Assembly: GCA_002293965.1 (NCBI GenBank) | Contig: DBEG01000031.1 | Span: forward strand, 1 to 19,644 | Direction of reading: 5' to 3' | Source of the DNA: Actinobacteria bacterium UBA912 | GTDB taxonomy: Bacteria > Actinomycetota > Coriobacteriia > Anaerosomatales > UBA912 | DNA: 19,644 nucleotides | The notes under the pieces: generated by a model | The model's input: only the letters and a program-made list of their open reading frames with translations | Databases searched by the model: none | Told to the model about the DNA's origin: nothing | In this document: positions 1 to 7,142 of the stretch, piece by piece | Position numbering within the stretch: position 1 is the stretch's first letter | Layout of the letters: every line of letters starts with the position of its first letter | Made by a program: the position numbers and the translations under genes

Positions 1-177
1 AGTGCGACAGCCGAGGAACTGGAATCTTTGCCAGGGATTGGCCCTTCAATCTCTGCGAGGATAGTCGCTGACCGGGAGGCCAACGGACCCTTCGATAGCC
101 CTGAGGATTTGATGCGGGTCTCAGGCATCGGACAGAAACGATTCGATTCGCTCAAAGATATGATCAGCGCCCGGTGA
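1..177 (+). CDS. comEA: ComEA C-terminus, helix-hairpin-helix DNA-binding protein (5' truncated by window)
   Basis: Only the last 58 codons are in the window, read in frame 1 to a TGA at 175-177. The fragment holds two helix-hairpin-helix elements: LPGIGPSISARIV with the following helix, then VSGIGQKRFDSLKDMI. This is the usual C-terminus of ComEA, the membrane-anchored receptor that binds incoming double-stranded DNA and passes it to the ComEC channel. The next gene, 4 bp downstream, is comEC, which is the standard pairing and supports the assignment over other HhH proteins. The N-terminal membrane anchor and SLBB-type region lie outside the window and cannot be assessed. Confidence 0.85.
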   Translation, partial: SATAEELESLPGIGPSISARIVADREANGPFDSPEDLMRVSGIGQKRFDSLKDMISAR

Positions 178-181
178 TGCG

Positions 182-2521
182 GTGACCCTTCCGGTCGACG
201 TCGCACAAGAGGATGCGCGCTACGGAGTGCTCAGGCCGTCGATACCGGTGATGGCTTGGGGTGCGGGCTGCCAGTGGCTCGGAGTGGTCTGGGCTGAGTA
301 CCTCGTGTGGAACGGTGCCGGCCCAGAGGGAGGCGGCTCATGGTCAATCATCGCCTTGGGAATGTTCGGTTTGTTTGTGCTGATGCTGGCACTCGGACGC
401 AGACAGCAATGGACTGTCATCTTGGTTGTCATCGGTGCGGCAGCGGGATTGCTATCGGGAGCGTTGTACTGGGGCGATGTTGATCAGGCTCGGGAGGACA
501 TGAGCGGCCGGTCGTCGATTGAGATCGGCGGAGTCGTCACAGAAGATCCGACTTCCAACGAGGGCCGGGTCACGGTTCGAATCAAACTCGATGAAAGCCC
601 GCACAAGGGCTCTAAGTTGTCGGTGAGTTGGCCGAGCGATACCGCCATCCCCAGAGCCGGGCAGCGGGTTGTCGTTCGTGGCAGCTTAGACAGCTCCTCG
701 GCACGTGACGAGTGGGCACGCAGAACCCACAGGCGTGGCGAAGTAGGACGACTGAAAGCTTATGGGGCAGAGACAGGTCCCTATGCATCGACATTGGTTG
801 GTGCCATGGCCTCAACACGACAGCGTCTCTACGAAGGCATCGACAGGATCCCTGGGGATGGCGCGATGCTGCTCCAGGGAATGTTACTCGGTGATCAGAC
901 CCGATTGCGTGGATCAATCGCCGAAGAGGACTTTCGCACCACCGGGCTCTCACATTTGATTGCGGTCTCTGGAGGGCATCTCGTGATAGTCGCCTACTTG
1001 ATCGGGTTAGCGACGCGCGCACTCGGCGTGCCCAGGCGAACGGCGGCGCTCATAGTTCTTGTTGTTTGCGGCGCATACGTAGGACTAAGCGGTGCTCAGT
1101 CTTCGGCGGTTAGATCCTTTGTTATGAGCATCATCTCGGGAACGGCGCCACTAGTCGGCCGAAGGGGTGATTCCCTAAGTGCGCTGTCCCTGGGCGTGAT
1201 CTGTCTTCTGATGTTTCGTCCCTCGTGGGCATTCTCCATTGGATTGACGCTATCGGTGGTCGCGGTCGCTGGATTGATCGTCTTCGGGACGCTCGCAGCC
1301 GAATGGGCGAGGTGCTCTGCTCCGAAGTCTCCAGAGTGGATTACAACGGGCCTGGCCACATCCATCGTTGCGCAAGTAATCACAGCCCCCGTAATCATTC
1401 CGACATTCAATATGCTCTCACTGATCGGACCCGTCGCTAATGTCTTGGCCTTGCCCCTTGTCACTGCAAGTCTTGCCTTGGGGTTGGTGGGGGCGGGTCT
1501 TTTCTTGATCCACTCGCCAACTGGAACTGTCATTCTGCAGGCGGCAACCGTTCCGATGGCCATCTCGGTGGAGATGGCGGCTTGGTTGGCCTCATTGCCG
1601 TATGCGGCAATAGCTTTGCACGGTTCGGCGTCGGTGATTGGATTGGGGCTGGGGATTATCTCCATCATCGTGTGGTGCTGGTGGCCCAAGCCGAAGGATG
1701 GTCGTGTTGCACGCGTGGCGATCACCGTTCTGTTTTTGGCTGCTGTGGTATGGGTGGTTCTGCCGACAACTTCGTCGAGTTCGAGGGCGATCTTTCTGGA
1801 TGTCGGTCAAGGGGATGCGATCCTCCTCGTTTGCGACAATGCCTCCGTCTTGGTCGATGCCGGCGAGTGCCCCAAGACCCTTCGGAAGGCCGTTGCTAGA
1901 CATGGGGTGCGCGCTGTCGACGCCGTCATCATCACCCACGATCACCTCGACCATCACGGAGGACTTGAGGGGCTCATCGGAGTTGTTGGTGTCGAGCGTA
2001 TATTGATTCCTGCCACTGCCGACAAGGCCGATTTCGGGTGGTTGCCCGCCCTTGCGAAGCGCTTGAACGCCCAGGTAGCCGAACTCTCGAGCGGACAGAC
2101 CTTGAAAGTCGGTGACCTTGTCGGCGAGGTTTTGTGGCCTCCTGCAGGCTGGCGAGGGGATGACGTCAATGACTCGAGCGTGATCATGCGTGTCGAAGGG
2201 CCGAGGCGGTCTCTGTTGCTTACCGGAGACGCTGAGTCAGGGCCGCATCTGTCGTTACTTGCAGCAGGGGCACTGGAGCCTGTTTGCGTGATCAAGGTTC
2301 CGCATCATGGAAGCAACGATGCGCTTCCCGAGGAGGTGATTGAGTTCTTGGAGCCATCCCTTGCAGTCATCAGCGTTGGACCCGACAACAGGTTCGGACA
2401 TCCGACAACATCGACTCTCGGCCTCTTGCGTGACGCAGGCACAAAGGTTGCCCGGACCGACAAAGACGGGGATGTGACGGTTTGCCTAGATACCGGCAAG
2501 GTGGGGATACAAGGCAAGTAG
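182..2521 (+). CDS. comEC: ComEC/Rec2 DNA internalization channel with C-terminal metallo-beta-lactamase domain
   Basis: This polytopic membrane protein of 779 residues forms the channel that moves single-stranded DNA into the cell during transformation. Its parts appear in the family order. There are three hydrophobic segments near residues 24-98, then a soluble DUF4131-like region to about 200. The competence domain follows, starting near GMLLGDQTRLRG (about 230) and containing many membrane helices up to about 525. A metallo-beta-lactamase domain runs from about 537, with FLDVGQGDAI, the metal motif THDHLDHHGG (about 585-594), LLTGDAE and PHHGSNDALP. All metal ligands look intact, so the proposed strand-degrading nuclease domain may be active. 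The start is a GTG 4 bp after comEA with no clear ribosome binding site, so translation is probably coupled; an in-frame GTG at 227 or ATG at 251 is possible. Length is normal for the family. Confidence 0.93.
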   Translation: MTLPVDVAQEDARYGVLRPSIPVMAWGAGCQWLGVVWAEYLVWNGAGPEGGGSWSIIALGMFGLFVLMLALGRRQQWTVILVVIGAAAGLLSGALYWGDVDQAREDMSGRSSIEIGGVVTEDPTSNEGRVTVRIKLDESPHKGSKLSVSWPSDTAIPRAGQRVVVRGSLDSSSARDEWARRTHRRGEVGRLKAYGAETGPYASTLVGAMASTRQRLYEGIDRIPGDGAMLLQGMLLGDQTRLRGSIAEEDFRTTGLSHLIAVSGGHLVIVAYLIGLATRALGVPRRTAALIVLVVCGAYVGLSGAQSSAVRSFVMSIISGTAPLVGRRGDSLSALSLGVICLLMFRPSWAFSIGLTLSVVAVAGLIVFGTLAAEWARCSAPKSPEWITTGLATSIVAQVITAPVIIPTFNMLSLIGPVANVLALPLVTASLALGLVGAGLFLIHSPTGTVILQAATVPMAISVEMAAWLASLPYAAIALHGSASVIGLGLGIISIIVWCWWPKPKDGRVARVAITVLFLAAVVWVVLPTTSSSSRAIFLDVGQGDAILLVCDNASVLVDAGECPKTLRKAVARHGVRAVDAVIITHDHLDHHGGLEGLIGVVGVERILIPATADKADFGWLPALAKRLNAQVAELSSGQTLKVGDLVGEVLWPPAGWRGDDVNDSSVIMRVEGPRRSLLLTGDAESGPHLSLLAAGALEPVCVIKVPHHGSNDALPEEVIEFLEPSLAVISVGPDNRFGHPTTSTLGLLRDAGTKVARTDKDGDVTVCLDTGKVGIQGK

Positions 2522-2527
2522 GCACTG

Positions 2528-2536
2528 TGCGAGAAT
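2528..2536 (+). promoter_or_regulatory. Weak candidate extended -10 upstream of holA
   Basis: The 61-bp comEC-holA gap contains TGC followed by GAGAAT (2531-2536), resembling the TGn-TAGAAT boxes seen before lepA and phoH. The first base of the hexamer is wrong and no -35 box is seen at 16-18 bp. holA could equally be read from the comEC transcript. Confidence 0.2.
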
Positions 2537-2582
2537 CATAGAGTGTTGAATCGCAACTGCGCGAAGTCAGGAGTCTGGATAG

Positions 2583-3572
2583 ATGCCTTCGAAGGTCAAT
2601 GAGCTCAAGCCTGTTTATCTCATATATGGGGAACAGGAGCTGCTGTTACAGCGGGCACTCGACCGGTTGGTCAAGCGGATAGCGGACTCGGGTGGATCCG
2701 AGTTCGATATCGACATCCTTGACGGGGATGACGCCTCCGTAGAAACGATCCTGGCCTCCGCTGATCTCCTGCCCTTCATGGCAGAACGACGCTTAGTTAT
2801 CGTACGTAGAGCCGACAAACTGTCGACAACAGAGCTGGGATCCCTAGCTGATTACGCAACAAACCCCAATACGATGTCCACATTGGTCCTCGTCTTCAAG
2901 AAGATTGCGAAGAACCTCAGAATCTACAAGGCAGTAGACGCTCTCGGCGGGGTAGCCGAGTACAAGCCGCCGACCAAGCACCAGTTCCCCCAATTCGTAG
3001 TCGAGATGTTCGCCGAGCGTGGCAAGAAGATGGGGATCGAGGCTGCAGAAGTCTTCGTCAGTGCCGTAGGTTACGATTTGCGTCACATTGACACGGAGAT
3101 TGGTAAGGTCATCGCTTATACAGGCGATCGGGTCACTCTGTCCCGCAAAGATATCGAGCAGGTCGTCTCCCAGACTGCGCCGACCTCAATATTCGAGTTT
3201 CTGGACGCCGTAGGTGAACGGAATCTACGCGGGGCGCTGGCACTTCTTGCGCGATTGCTCGGATCCGGCGAATCGATACACGGGGTCCATGCAATGACCT
3301 CGCGACACGTTCGCAGCCTGATATCAGTTAAGGCCCTCATGGATCGTTCGGACGGAGCGCGTGGTCCGGAGGGAGTGGCGCGTACCATCGGTGGGGGATT
3401 GCAGGCCTGGCAGGCCAAGCGCTTGATAGCCCAAGCGAAAAAGTACACTGGAGAGGAACTCGTTGACGCCCTGAGGCGACTAGCGTCAACGGAACAGGAA
3501 ATGAAAACGAGCCGGGATGCCCGGCTCGCCTACGAGCGTTGGCTTTGCGAAGTCTGCCCGCATAGCCGCTGA
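2583..3572 (+). CDS. holA: DNA polymerase III delta subunit (clamp loader)
   Basis: The 329-residue protein is the delta subunit (YqeN type) that opens the beta sliding clamp within the clamp-loader complex. It begins with the typical PVYLIYGEQELL segment. LLPFMAERRLVIVRRADKL and a later TLVLVFKKIAKNLRIYKAVD region match the degenerate AAA+ fold, which lacks a functional P-loop in this family. IFEFLDAVGERNLRGAL and the C-terminal TSRDARLAYERW match the collar domain. The ATG is preceded by AGGAG at 2569-2573 with a 9-bp spacer, a strong ribosome binding site. It lies between comEC and the convergent rpsT, the same order as in Bacillus. The codons near residues 309-315 also form the hairpin of the rpsT terminator on the other strand. 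Confidence 0.93.
   Translation: MPSKVNELKPVYLIYGEQELLLQRALDRLVKRIADSGGSEFDIDILDGDDASVETILASADLLPFMAERRLVIVRRADKLSTTELGSLADYATNPNTMSTLVLVFKKIAKNLRIYKAVDALGGVAEYKPPTKHQFPQFVVEMFAERGKKMGIEAAEVFVSAVGYDLRHIDTEIGKVIAYTGDRVTLSRKDIEQVVSQTAPTSIFEFLDAVGERNLRGALALLARLLGSGESIHGVHAMTSRHVRSLISVKALMDRSDGARGPEGVARTIGGGLQAWQAKRLIAQAKKYTGEELVDALRRLASTEQEMKTSRDARLAYERWLCEVCPHSR
3497..3528 (-). terminator. Intrinsic terminator of rpsT, located inside the 3' end of holA
   Basis: A perfect 9-bp inverted repeat, CGAGCCGGG (3508-3516) and CCCGGCTCG (3520-3528), with a 3-base loop, is followed in the - direction by TTTTCATTTCC (3507 down to 3497). This is a strong stem plus a T-rich tail, correctly oriented to stop transcripts from rpsT, which ends 70 bp upstream on that strand. 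On the + strand nothing T-rich follows the stem, so it should act in one direction only. Confidence 0.75.
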
Positions 3573-3597
3573 TCGCACTTACGATATCGATCAGGTG

Positions 3598-3861
3598 CTA
3601 CTCGCTATTGTTCACGCGGTTAGAGATGCCAGACTTGCGGTTGGCAGCCTGGTTCTTGTGGATGACACCCTTGCTGGCAGCACGGTCCAGCAAGCGAGCG
3701 GCCTGCTCGGCAGCTGACTTCGCTGTATCCATGTCGTTTGCAGCGATAGCAGCGTCGACCTTCTTGATCGCGGTCTTCACCTCAGACTTGACAGCCTTGT
3801 TGCGCAGCCGAGCCTTCTCGCTGGTTAGTATCCTCTTCTTCTGACTCTTGATGTTTGCCAC
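3598..3861 (-). CDS. rpsT: Small ribosomal subunit protein bS20
   Basis: This 87-residue basic protein is bS20, which binds 16S rRNA early in 30S assembly. The N-terminus MANIKSQKKRILTSEKARLR and the C-terminal part with GVIHKNQAANRKS are characteristic, and the length is normal. The start is GTG (3859-3861 on the + strand reads CAC), preceded on the coding strand by GAAGGG with a 9-base spacer. Rare start codons are known for rpsT in other bacteria (UUG in E. coli). It is the only - strand gene here, convergent with holA (25 bp apart) and divergent from lepA, as in Bacillus. Its leader contains a stem (3893-3927) and its terminator lies within holA. Confidence 0.97.
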   Translation of the reverse strand: MANIKSQKKRILTSEKARLRNKAVKSEVKTAIKKVDAAIAANDMDTAKSAAEQAARLLDRAASKGVIHKNQAANRKSGISNRVNNSE

Positions 3862-3892
3862 TTCAACAATCCCTTCGGTAATGATCGTTTTC

Positions 3893-3927
3893 GGTTCGCC
3901 CTACAAGAACGAAGACGCTGGCGAACC
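3893..3927 (-). promoter_or_regulatory. Stem-loop in the rpsT 5' leader
   Basis: GGTTCGCC (3893-3900) and GGCGAACC (3920-3927) form a perfect 8-bp inverted repeat with a 19-base loop. In the rpsT transcript the stem ends 31 bases before the GTG start, and no T-run follows it. It is therefore more likely a structured leader or protein-binding site than a terminator. bS20 is known to repress its own synthesis in E. coli. Whether this stem does the same job here is inference. Confidence 0.45.
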
Positions 3928-3932
3928 TGGCG

Positions 3933-3961
3933 ATGTTATCACAACGGTCGGGCGGATTCTA
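3933..3961 (-). promoter_or_regulatory. rpsT: Candidate promoter(s) for rpsT
   Basis: Reading the - strand, two -10-like boxes lie upstream of the leader stem. One is TAGAAT (complement of 3956-3961). The other is TGATAACAT, an extended -10 (complement of 3933-3941). Neither has a convincing -35 box. Start sites from either would give a leader of roughly 65-90 bases that includes the stem at 3893-3927. The choice between them cannot be made from sequence alone. Confidence 0.35.
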
Positions 3962-4024
3962 GGCATCATATAAGCTATGAGGAGTGACCGTTCCGAAATT
4001 CGTTGCCCCGCTTACAGTCCGCCC

Positions 4025-4033
4025 TGTTAGAAT
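4025..4033 (+). promoter_or_regulatory. lepA: Extended -10 promoter of lepA, probably giving a leaderless transcript
   Basis: TGTTAGAAT is an extended -10 element (TGn-TAGAAT). A poor -35 candidate, TTGCCC at 4003-4008, is 19 bp upstream of the hexamer. The -10 box ends only 8 bp before the lepA ATG at 4042, so transcription should begin at or within a base or two of that ATG. No Shine-Dalgarno sequence lies between. Confidence 0.5.
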
Positions 4034-4041
4034 CGTGCCTT

Positions 4042-5844
4042 ATGAGCAATCCACAGTATATCCGAAACTTCTCCATCATTGCGCACATCGACCACGGCAA
4101 ATCGACGCTTGCCGACAGGGTGCTGGAGTTCACCCATACCGTGGCTGACAGGGATATGGTCGACCAAGTACTCGACTCTATGGACATCGAGCGTGAGCGC
4201 GGTATCACCATCAAAGCTCAGGCTGTACGCGTCACATACGACGCCAAGGATGGTCACACTTATCAACTCAACCTGATCGACACGCCCGGGCATGTCGATT
4301 TCACCTACGAGGTCTCAAGATCATTACAGGCCTGCGAGGGAGTACTACTCGTTGTTGACGCTGCCCAGGGTGTTGAGGCCCAGACTGTGGCCAATGCGCT
4401 GATGGCGATGAACGCCGGATTGGAGATCATCCCTGTCATCAACAAGATCGATCTTCCCGCAGCTGACCCAGAGCGCGTTCGCTACGAGATAGAGGAGGGT
4501 CTCGCGATCCCCGCGGATGAAGCGGTCCTGACGAGCGGGAAGACCGGCGAAGGGATCGTGGACGCTCTCGAGGCGGTGGTGCAACGGATACCTTCGCCTC
4601 AAGGCGACTCCAAGGGCCCGCTCAAAGCCTTGATCTTCGATTCCTACTTCGATACCTATCGAGGAGTCGTCGCGCTGGTAAGGATCGTTGACGGGGAGAT
4701 TCGCAAGGGCATGAAGGTTCGATACATGGCCACCGGAGCAGTCACCGAGGTCGAAGAGGTCGGTGTGCGACGTCCCGCCAATACGCCGGTTCCTGTTCTG
4801 AGTCCCGGTGAGGTAGGCTACATCGTCACTGGACTGAAGGACCCTTCCCAGGTCAAGGTCGGTGACACCATCACCCTGGCGAAGCACGGTGCTACAACCC
4901 CTTTGCCCGGCTACCGTGAGGTCAAGCCCATGGTGTACACCGGGCTTTTCCCGATAGACGGCGATCAGTATCCCAATCTACGTGACGCCCTCGAGAAACT
5001 ACAACTGAATGACCCTGCGCTTGTCTTCGAGCCCGAGAACAGCCATGCGTTGGGCTTCGGTTTTCGCGTTGGCTTTCTCGGACTTCTTCACATGGAGGTC
5101 GTCAAGGAGCGCCTAGAGCGAGAGTTCGATCTCGACCTGCTGGCCACCGCCCCAAGTGTTGCCTATCGGGTAACCACCACGGCGGGCAAGACGATCGAGA
5201 TCCACTCACCGCAGGACATGCCTGAGCCCGGAGCAATCGAGTCGATCGAGGAGCCGTATCTAAAGGTCCAGGTCATCGTCCCGCCGGAATACGTCGGCGC
5301 GGTCATGGAACTTGCCGAAAGTCGCCGTGCCACCTTCAAGGACATGCAGTACCTGTCCAAGACCACCGTGGACATGCACTACGAGATGCCGCTCTCGGAG
5401 TTGATCATGGACTTCTTCGACCAGCTCAAGAGCCGGACGAAGGGCTACGCCTCGCTGGACTATGAGGTTTCGGGTTACGCCAAGGGAGCTCTCGTGAAGC
5501 TGGATATCCTTTTGGCCGGCAAGGTTGTGGATGCGCTGTCGTTCATCGTCCACAAGGACAAGGCGTATGCCCGAGGAAAGGTCCTCACCGAGAAATTGCT
5601 CGATATCATTCCTCGGCAGATGTTCGAGGTTCCAATCCAGGCTGCAATCGGCGGACGGATTCTGGCGCGCGAGACGGTCCGCGCGAAGCGCAAGGATGTC
5701 TTAGCCAAGTGCTACGGTGGTGACATCACCAGGAAGCGCAAGTTGCTCGAGAAGCAGAAGAAGGGCAAGAAGCGGATGAAGAACGTCGGCAACGTCGAGG
5801 TTCCCCAAGAGGCATTCATGGCCATTCTCAAGGTGGATGAGTGA
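4042..5844 (+). CDS. lepA: Elongation factor 4 (LepA), ribosomal back-translocase GTPase
   Basis: LepA is a membrane-associated translational GTPase that acts on stalled or maturing ribosomes. The start is the ATG at 4042, giving 600 residues, the usual family length and N-terminus (MSNPQYIRNFSIIAHIDHGK). A reading frame from a TTG at 4003 would add 13 residues not expected in LepA. GTPase motifs are all present: AHIDHGKS (14-21), RGITIK (from 53), DTPGH (80-84) and NKID (134-137). The EF-G-like domains and the LepA-specific lysine-rich C-terminus (KQKKGKKRMKNVGNVEVPQE) follow. There is no ribosome binding site, in keeping with leaderless initiation. The gene overlaps hemW by 4 bp. Confidence 0.97.
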   Translation: MSNPQYIRNFSIIAHIDHGKSTLADRVLEFTHTVADRDMVDQVLDSMDIERERGITIKAQAVRVTYDAKDGHTYQLNLIDTPGHVDFTYEVSRSLQACEGVLLVVDAAQGVEAQTVANALMAMNAGLEIIPVINKIDLPAADPERVRYEIEEGLAIPADEAVLTSGKTGEGIVDALEAVVQRIPSPQGDSKGPLKALIFDSYFDTYRGVVALVRIVDGEIRKGMKVRYMATGAVTEVEEVGVRRPANTPVPVLSPGEVGYIVTGLKDPSQVKVGDTITLAKHGATTPLPGYREVKPMVYTGLFPIDGDQYPNLRDALEKLQLNDPALVFEPENSHALGFGFRVGFLGLLHMEVVKERLEREFDLDLLATAPSVAYRVTTTAGKTIEIHSPQDMPEPGAIESIEEPYLKVQVIVPPEYVGAVMELAESRRATFKDMQYLSKTTVDMHYEMPLSELIMDFFDQLKSRTKGYASLDYEVSGYAKGALVKLDILLAGKVVDALSFIVHKDKAYARGKVLTEKLLDIIPRQMFEVPIQAAIGGRILARETVRAKRKDVLAKCYGGDITRKRKLLEKQKKGKKRMKNVGNVEVPQEAFMAILKVDE

Positions 5845-7013
5845 TTGGCCCCGCGCTGCCGGCCCACGTATATGTCCACGTCCCGTTCTGCCGTTCCAAG
5901 TGCAGCTATTGCGACTTTTTCTCGGTAGTCGCGCCTGACGAGAGCCTGCTCGATGCGGTGGGCGCCAGACTCGAACTCGAACTCGCCCTCTGGGGGTCTG
6001 CCGGTTTGCCGGGCCAGATCCGAAGCGTCTACTTCGGCGGAGGGACACCCACACTGCTTGCCGAACGGCTCCCTGAGCTTCTTCGGCGGGCGCAAGAGGT
6101 GCTGCCGCTCACAGCGAATGCTGAGATCACGGTCGAGGCTAATCCAGACTCGCTTGAAGCTGCCTTCGTCGAGGACCTTGCGTCCGCGGGAGTCACGCGG
6201 GTCAGTCTGGGTGCACAGTCCTTCGATCCCACAACGTTGCACCTGTTGGGCAGGACCCATCGTGCCGAGGCGACCCTAGAGGCTGCTACCGGTATCACGA
6301 GGTCCGGGATCGATCTGTCCCTCGACTTGATTTGCGGCGTGCCGGGACTTTCCGACGACGAATGGAGACGCACCCTCGAGTTCGCCGTGAGCAGCGGGGC
6401 TGGCCACATCTCGGTCTATCCGCTGACCTTGGAGCCAGAACGCTCGCTGGCGGGCGGCGAGGATCACGACGCTTGCGATCCTGATTCTGCCGCGGATCAG
6501 ATGCTGATCGCCGAGGAGTTCTTGGCCGAGAGTGGACTGCGTCGTTACGAGGTGGCGAACTACGCACTGCCTGGCCGGGAATCGGTCCATAATCTCGCGT
6601 ATTGGCAAGGGCGGCAGTACCTGGGGCTGGGGCCATCCGCCTGCGGGATGCTCGATTCGCAGACCGCCTTGCATGCGGGCATGCTCCACGCTGACGCTGC
6701 CACCAATGTTGCACGGGTCAGATACTGCCAAACCCATTCGATTGACGCATGGCTGGACGGGGGGCTTCCGCAGATCGAACTGCTGGACCAACTGGAGGCC
6801 GCTCGGGAGGATCTGATGATGGGTCTTCGGCTGACTGAAGGGGTGGCTGCTGACCGTTTCGCGCACGCGGGGCTCGCCCCGGTACTCGACGAGCTGCTCG
6901 CCGAGCGCCTGCTAGAGTCCTTCGACGCCGAGGACGGCCCCCGGGTGCGCACCACGCGGGACGGCTGGCTTCTCGGCAACGAGGTCTTCTCGCGGGTGTG
7001 GAACGCAAACTGA
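5841..7013 (+). CDS. hemW: Radical SAM heme chaperone HemW
   Basis: This 390-residue protein belongs to the HemN-like radical SAM group now regarded as heme chaperones rather than coproporphyrinogen oxidases. The N-terminus holds HVPFCRSKCSYCDFF with the [4Fe-4S] ligands C17, C21 and C24, followed by YFGGGTPTLL for SAM binding. NLAYWQGRQYLGLGPSACG near residues 250-270 is typical of HemW, and a C-terminal HemW domain with LRLTEGV follows. The additional cysteine motif of true HemN was not seen. The GTG start overlaps the lepA stop (GTGA) and has AAGGTGG upstream, so it is translationally coupled to lepA, as in many Gram-positive genomes. What is loaded with heme here is not shown by the locus. 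Confidence 0.92.
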   Translation: MIGPALPAHVYVHVPFCRSKCSYCDFFSVVAPDESLLDAVGARLELELALWGSAGLPGQIRSVYFGGGTPTLLAERLPELLRRAQEVLPLTANAEITVEANPDSLEAAFVEDLASAGVTRVSLGAQSFDPTTLHLLGRTHRAEATLEAATGITRSGIDLSLDLICGVPGLSDDEWRRTLEFAVSSGAGHISVYPLTLEPERSLAGGEDHDACDPDSAADQMLIAEEFLAESGLRRYEVANYALPGRESVHNLAYWQGRQYLGLGPSACGMLDSQTALHAGMLHADAATNVARVRYCQTHSIDAWLDGGLPQIELLDQLEAAREDLMMGLRLTEGVAADRFAHAGLAPVLDELLAERLLESFDAEDGPRVRTTRDGWLLGNEVFSRVWNAN

Positions 7014-7082
7014 GTCCGCTGGGTCGTGCGGTGGGGCGATAGGGCGGTAGGGGTCCTTGGCCGGGTGGTCCCAAGATTGCTG

Positions 7083-7110
7083 TTGGCCGATCGCTGGCAC
7101 TCGCTATAAT
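7083..7110 (+). promoter_or_regulatory. hrcA: Sigma-70-type promoter of the hrcA operon
   Basis: TTGGCC (7083-7088) and a consensus TATAAT (7105-7110) are separated by 16 bp. The TATAAT lies inside the spacer of the CIRCE operator, so HrcA binding should block RNA polymerase directly. The expected start site near 7117 gives a short leader before the ATG at 7143. Confidence 0.75.
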
Positions 7111-7120
7111 GGAGTGCCAA
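7094..7120 (+). promoter_or_regulatory. CIRCE operator bound by HrcA
   Basis: CTGGCACTC, a 9-base spacer (7103-7111) and GAGTGCCAA form the CIRCE inverted repeat, whose known consensus is TTAGCACTC-N9-GAGTGCTAA. The spacer length is exact. The A-to-G change in the left arm is matched by T-to-C in the right arm, so symmetry is kept; only the outermost base (C at 7094 against A at 7120) does not pair. Its position over the -10 box, upstream of hrcA itself, fits autoregulation by heat shock. Confidence 0.92.
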
Positions 7121-7142
7121 TCACGCGGTTTTTGGAGTCAGG

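Noticed and set aside
1096..1725. Long open frame of 209 codons on the - strand inside comEC
   Set aside because: It lies antisense to a clear ComEC membrane domain, has no recognisable motif and no ribosome binding site or promoter; it is a by-product of GC-rich codon use.
3575..3598. GCACTT...AGGTGC hairpin between holA and rpsT as a terminator
   Set aside because: The stem is only 6 bp with one wobble pair and a 12-base loop, no T-run follows on either strand, and it touches the rpsT stop codon.
4003..4041. TTG start adding 13 residues to LepA
   Set aside because: No ribosome binding site precedes it at a usable distance, the added residues are not part of LepA, and the region contains the likely promoter.
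7014..7082. Possible terminator after hemW (CTTGG...CCAAG, about 7058-7077)
   Set aside because: The stem is short with a loose inner part, and the sequence after it has no T-run; no reliable terminator was found between hemW and the hrcA promoter.
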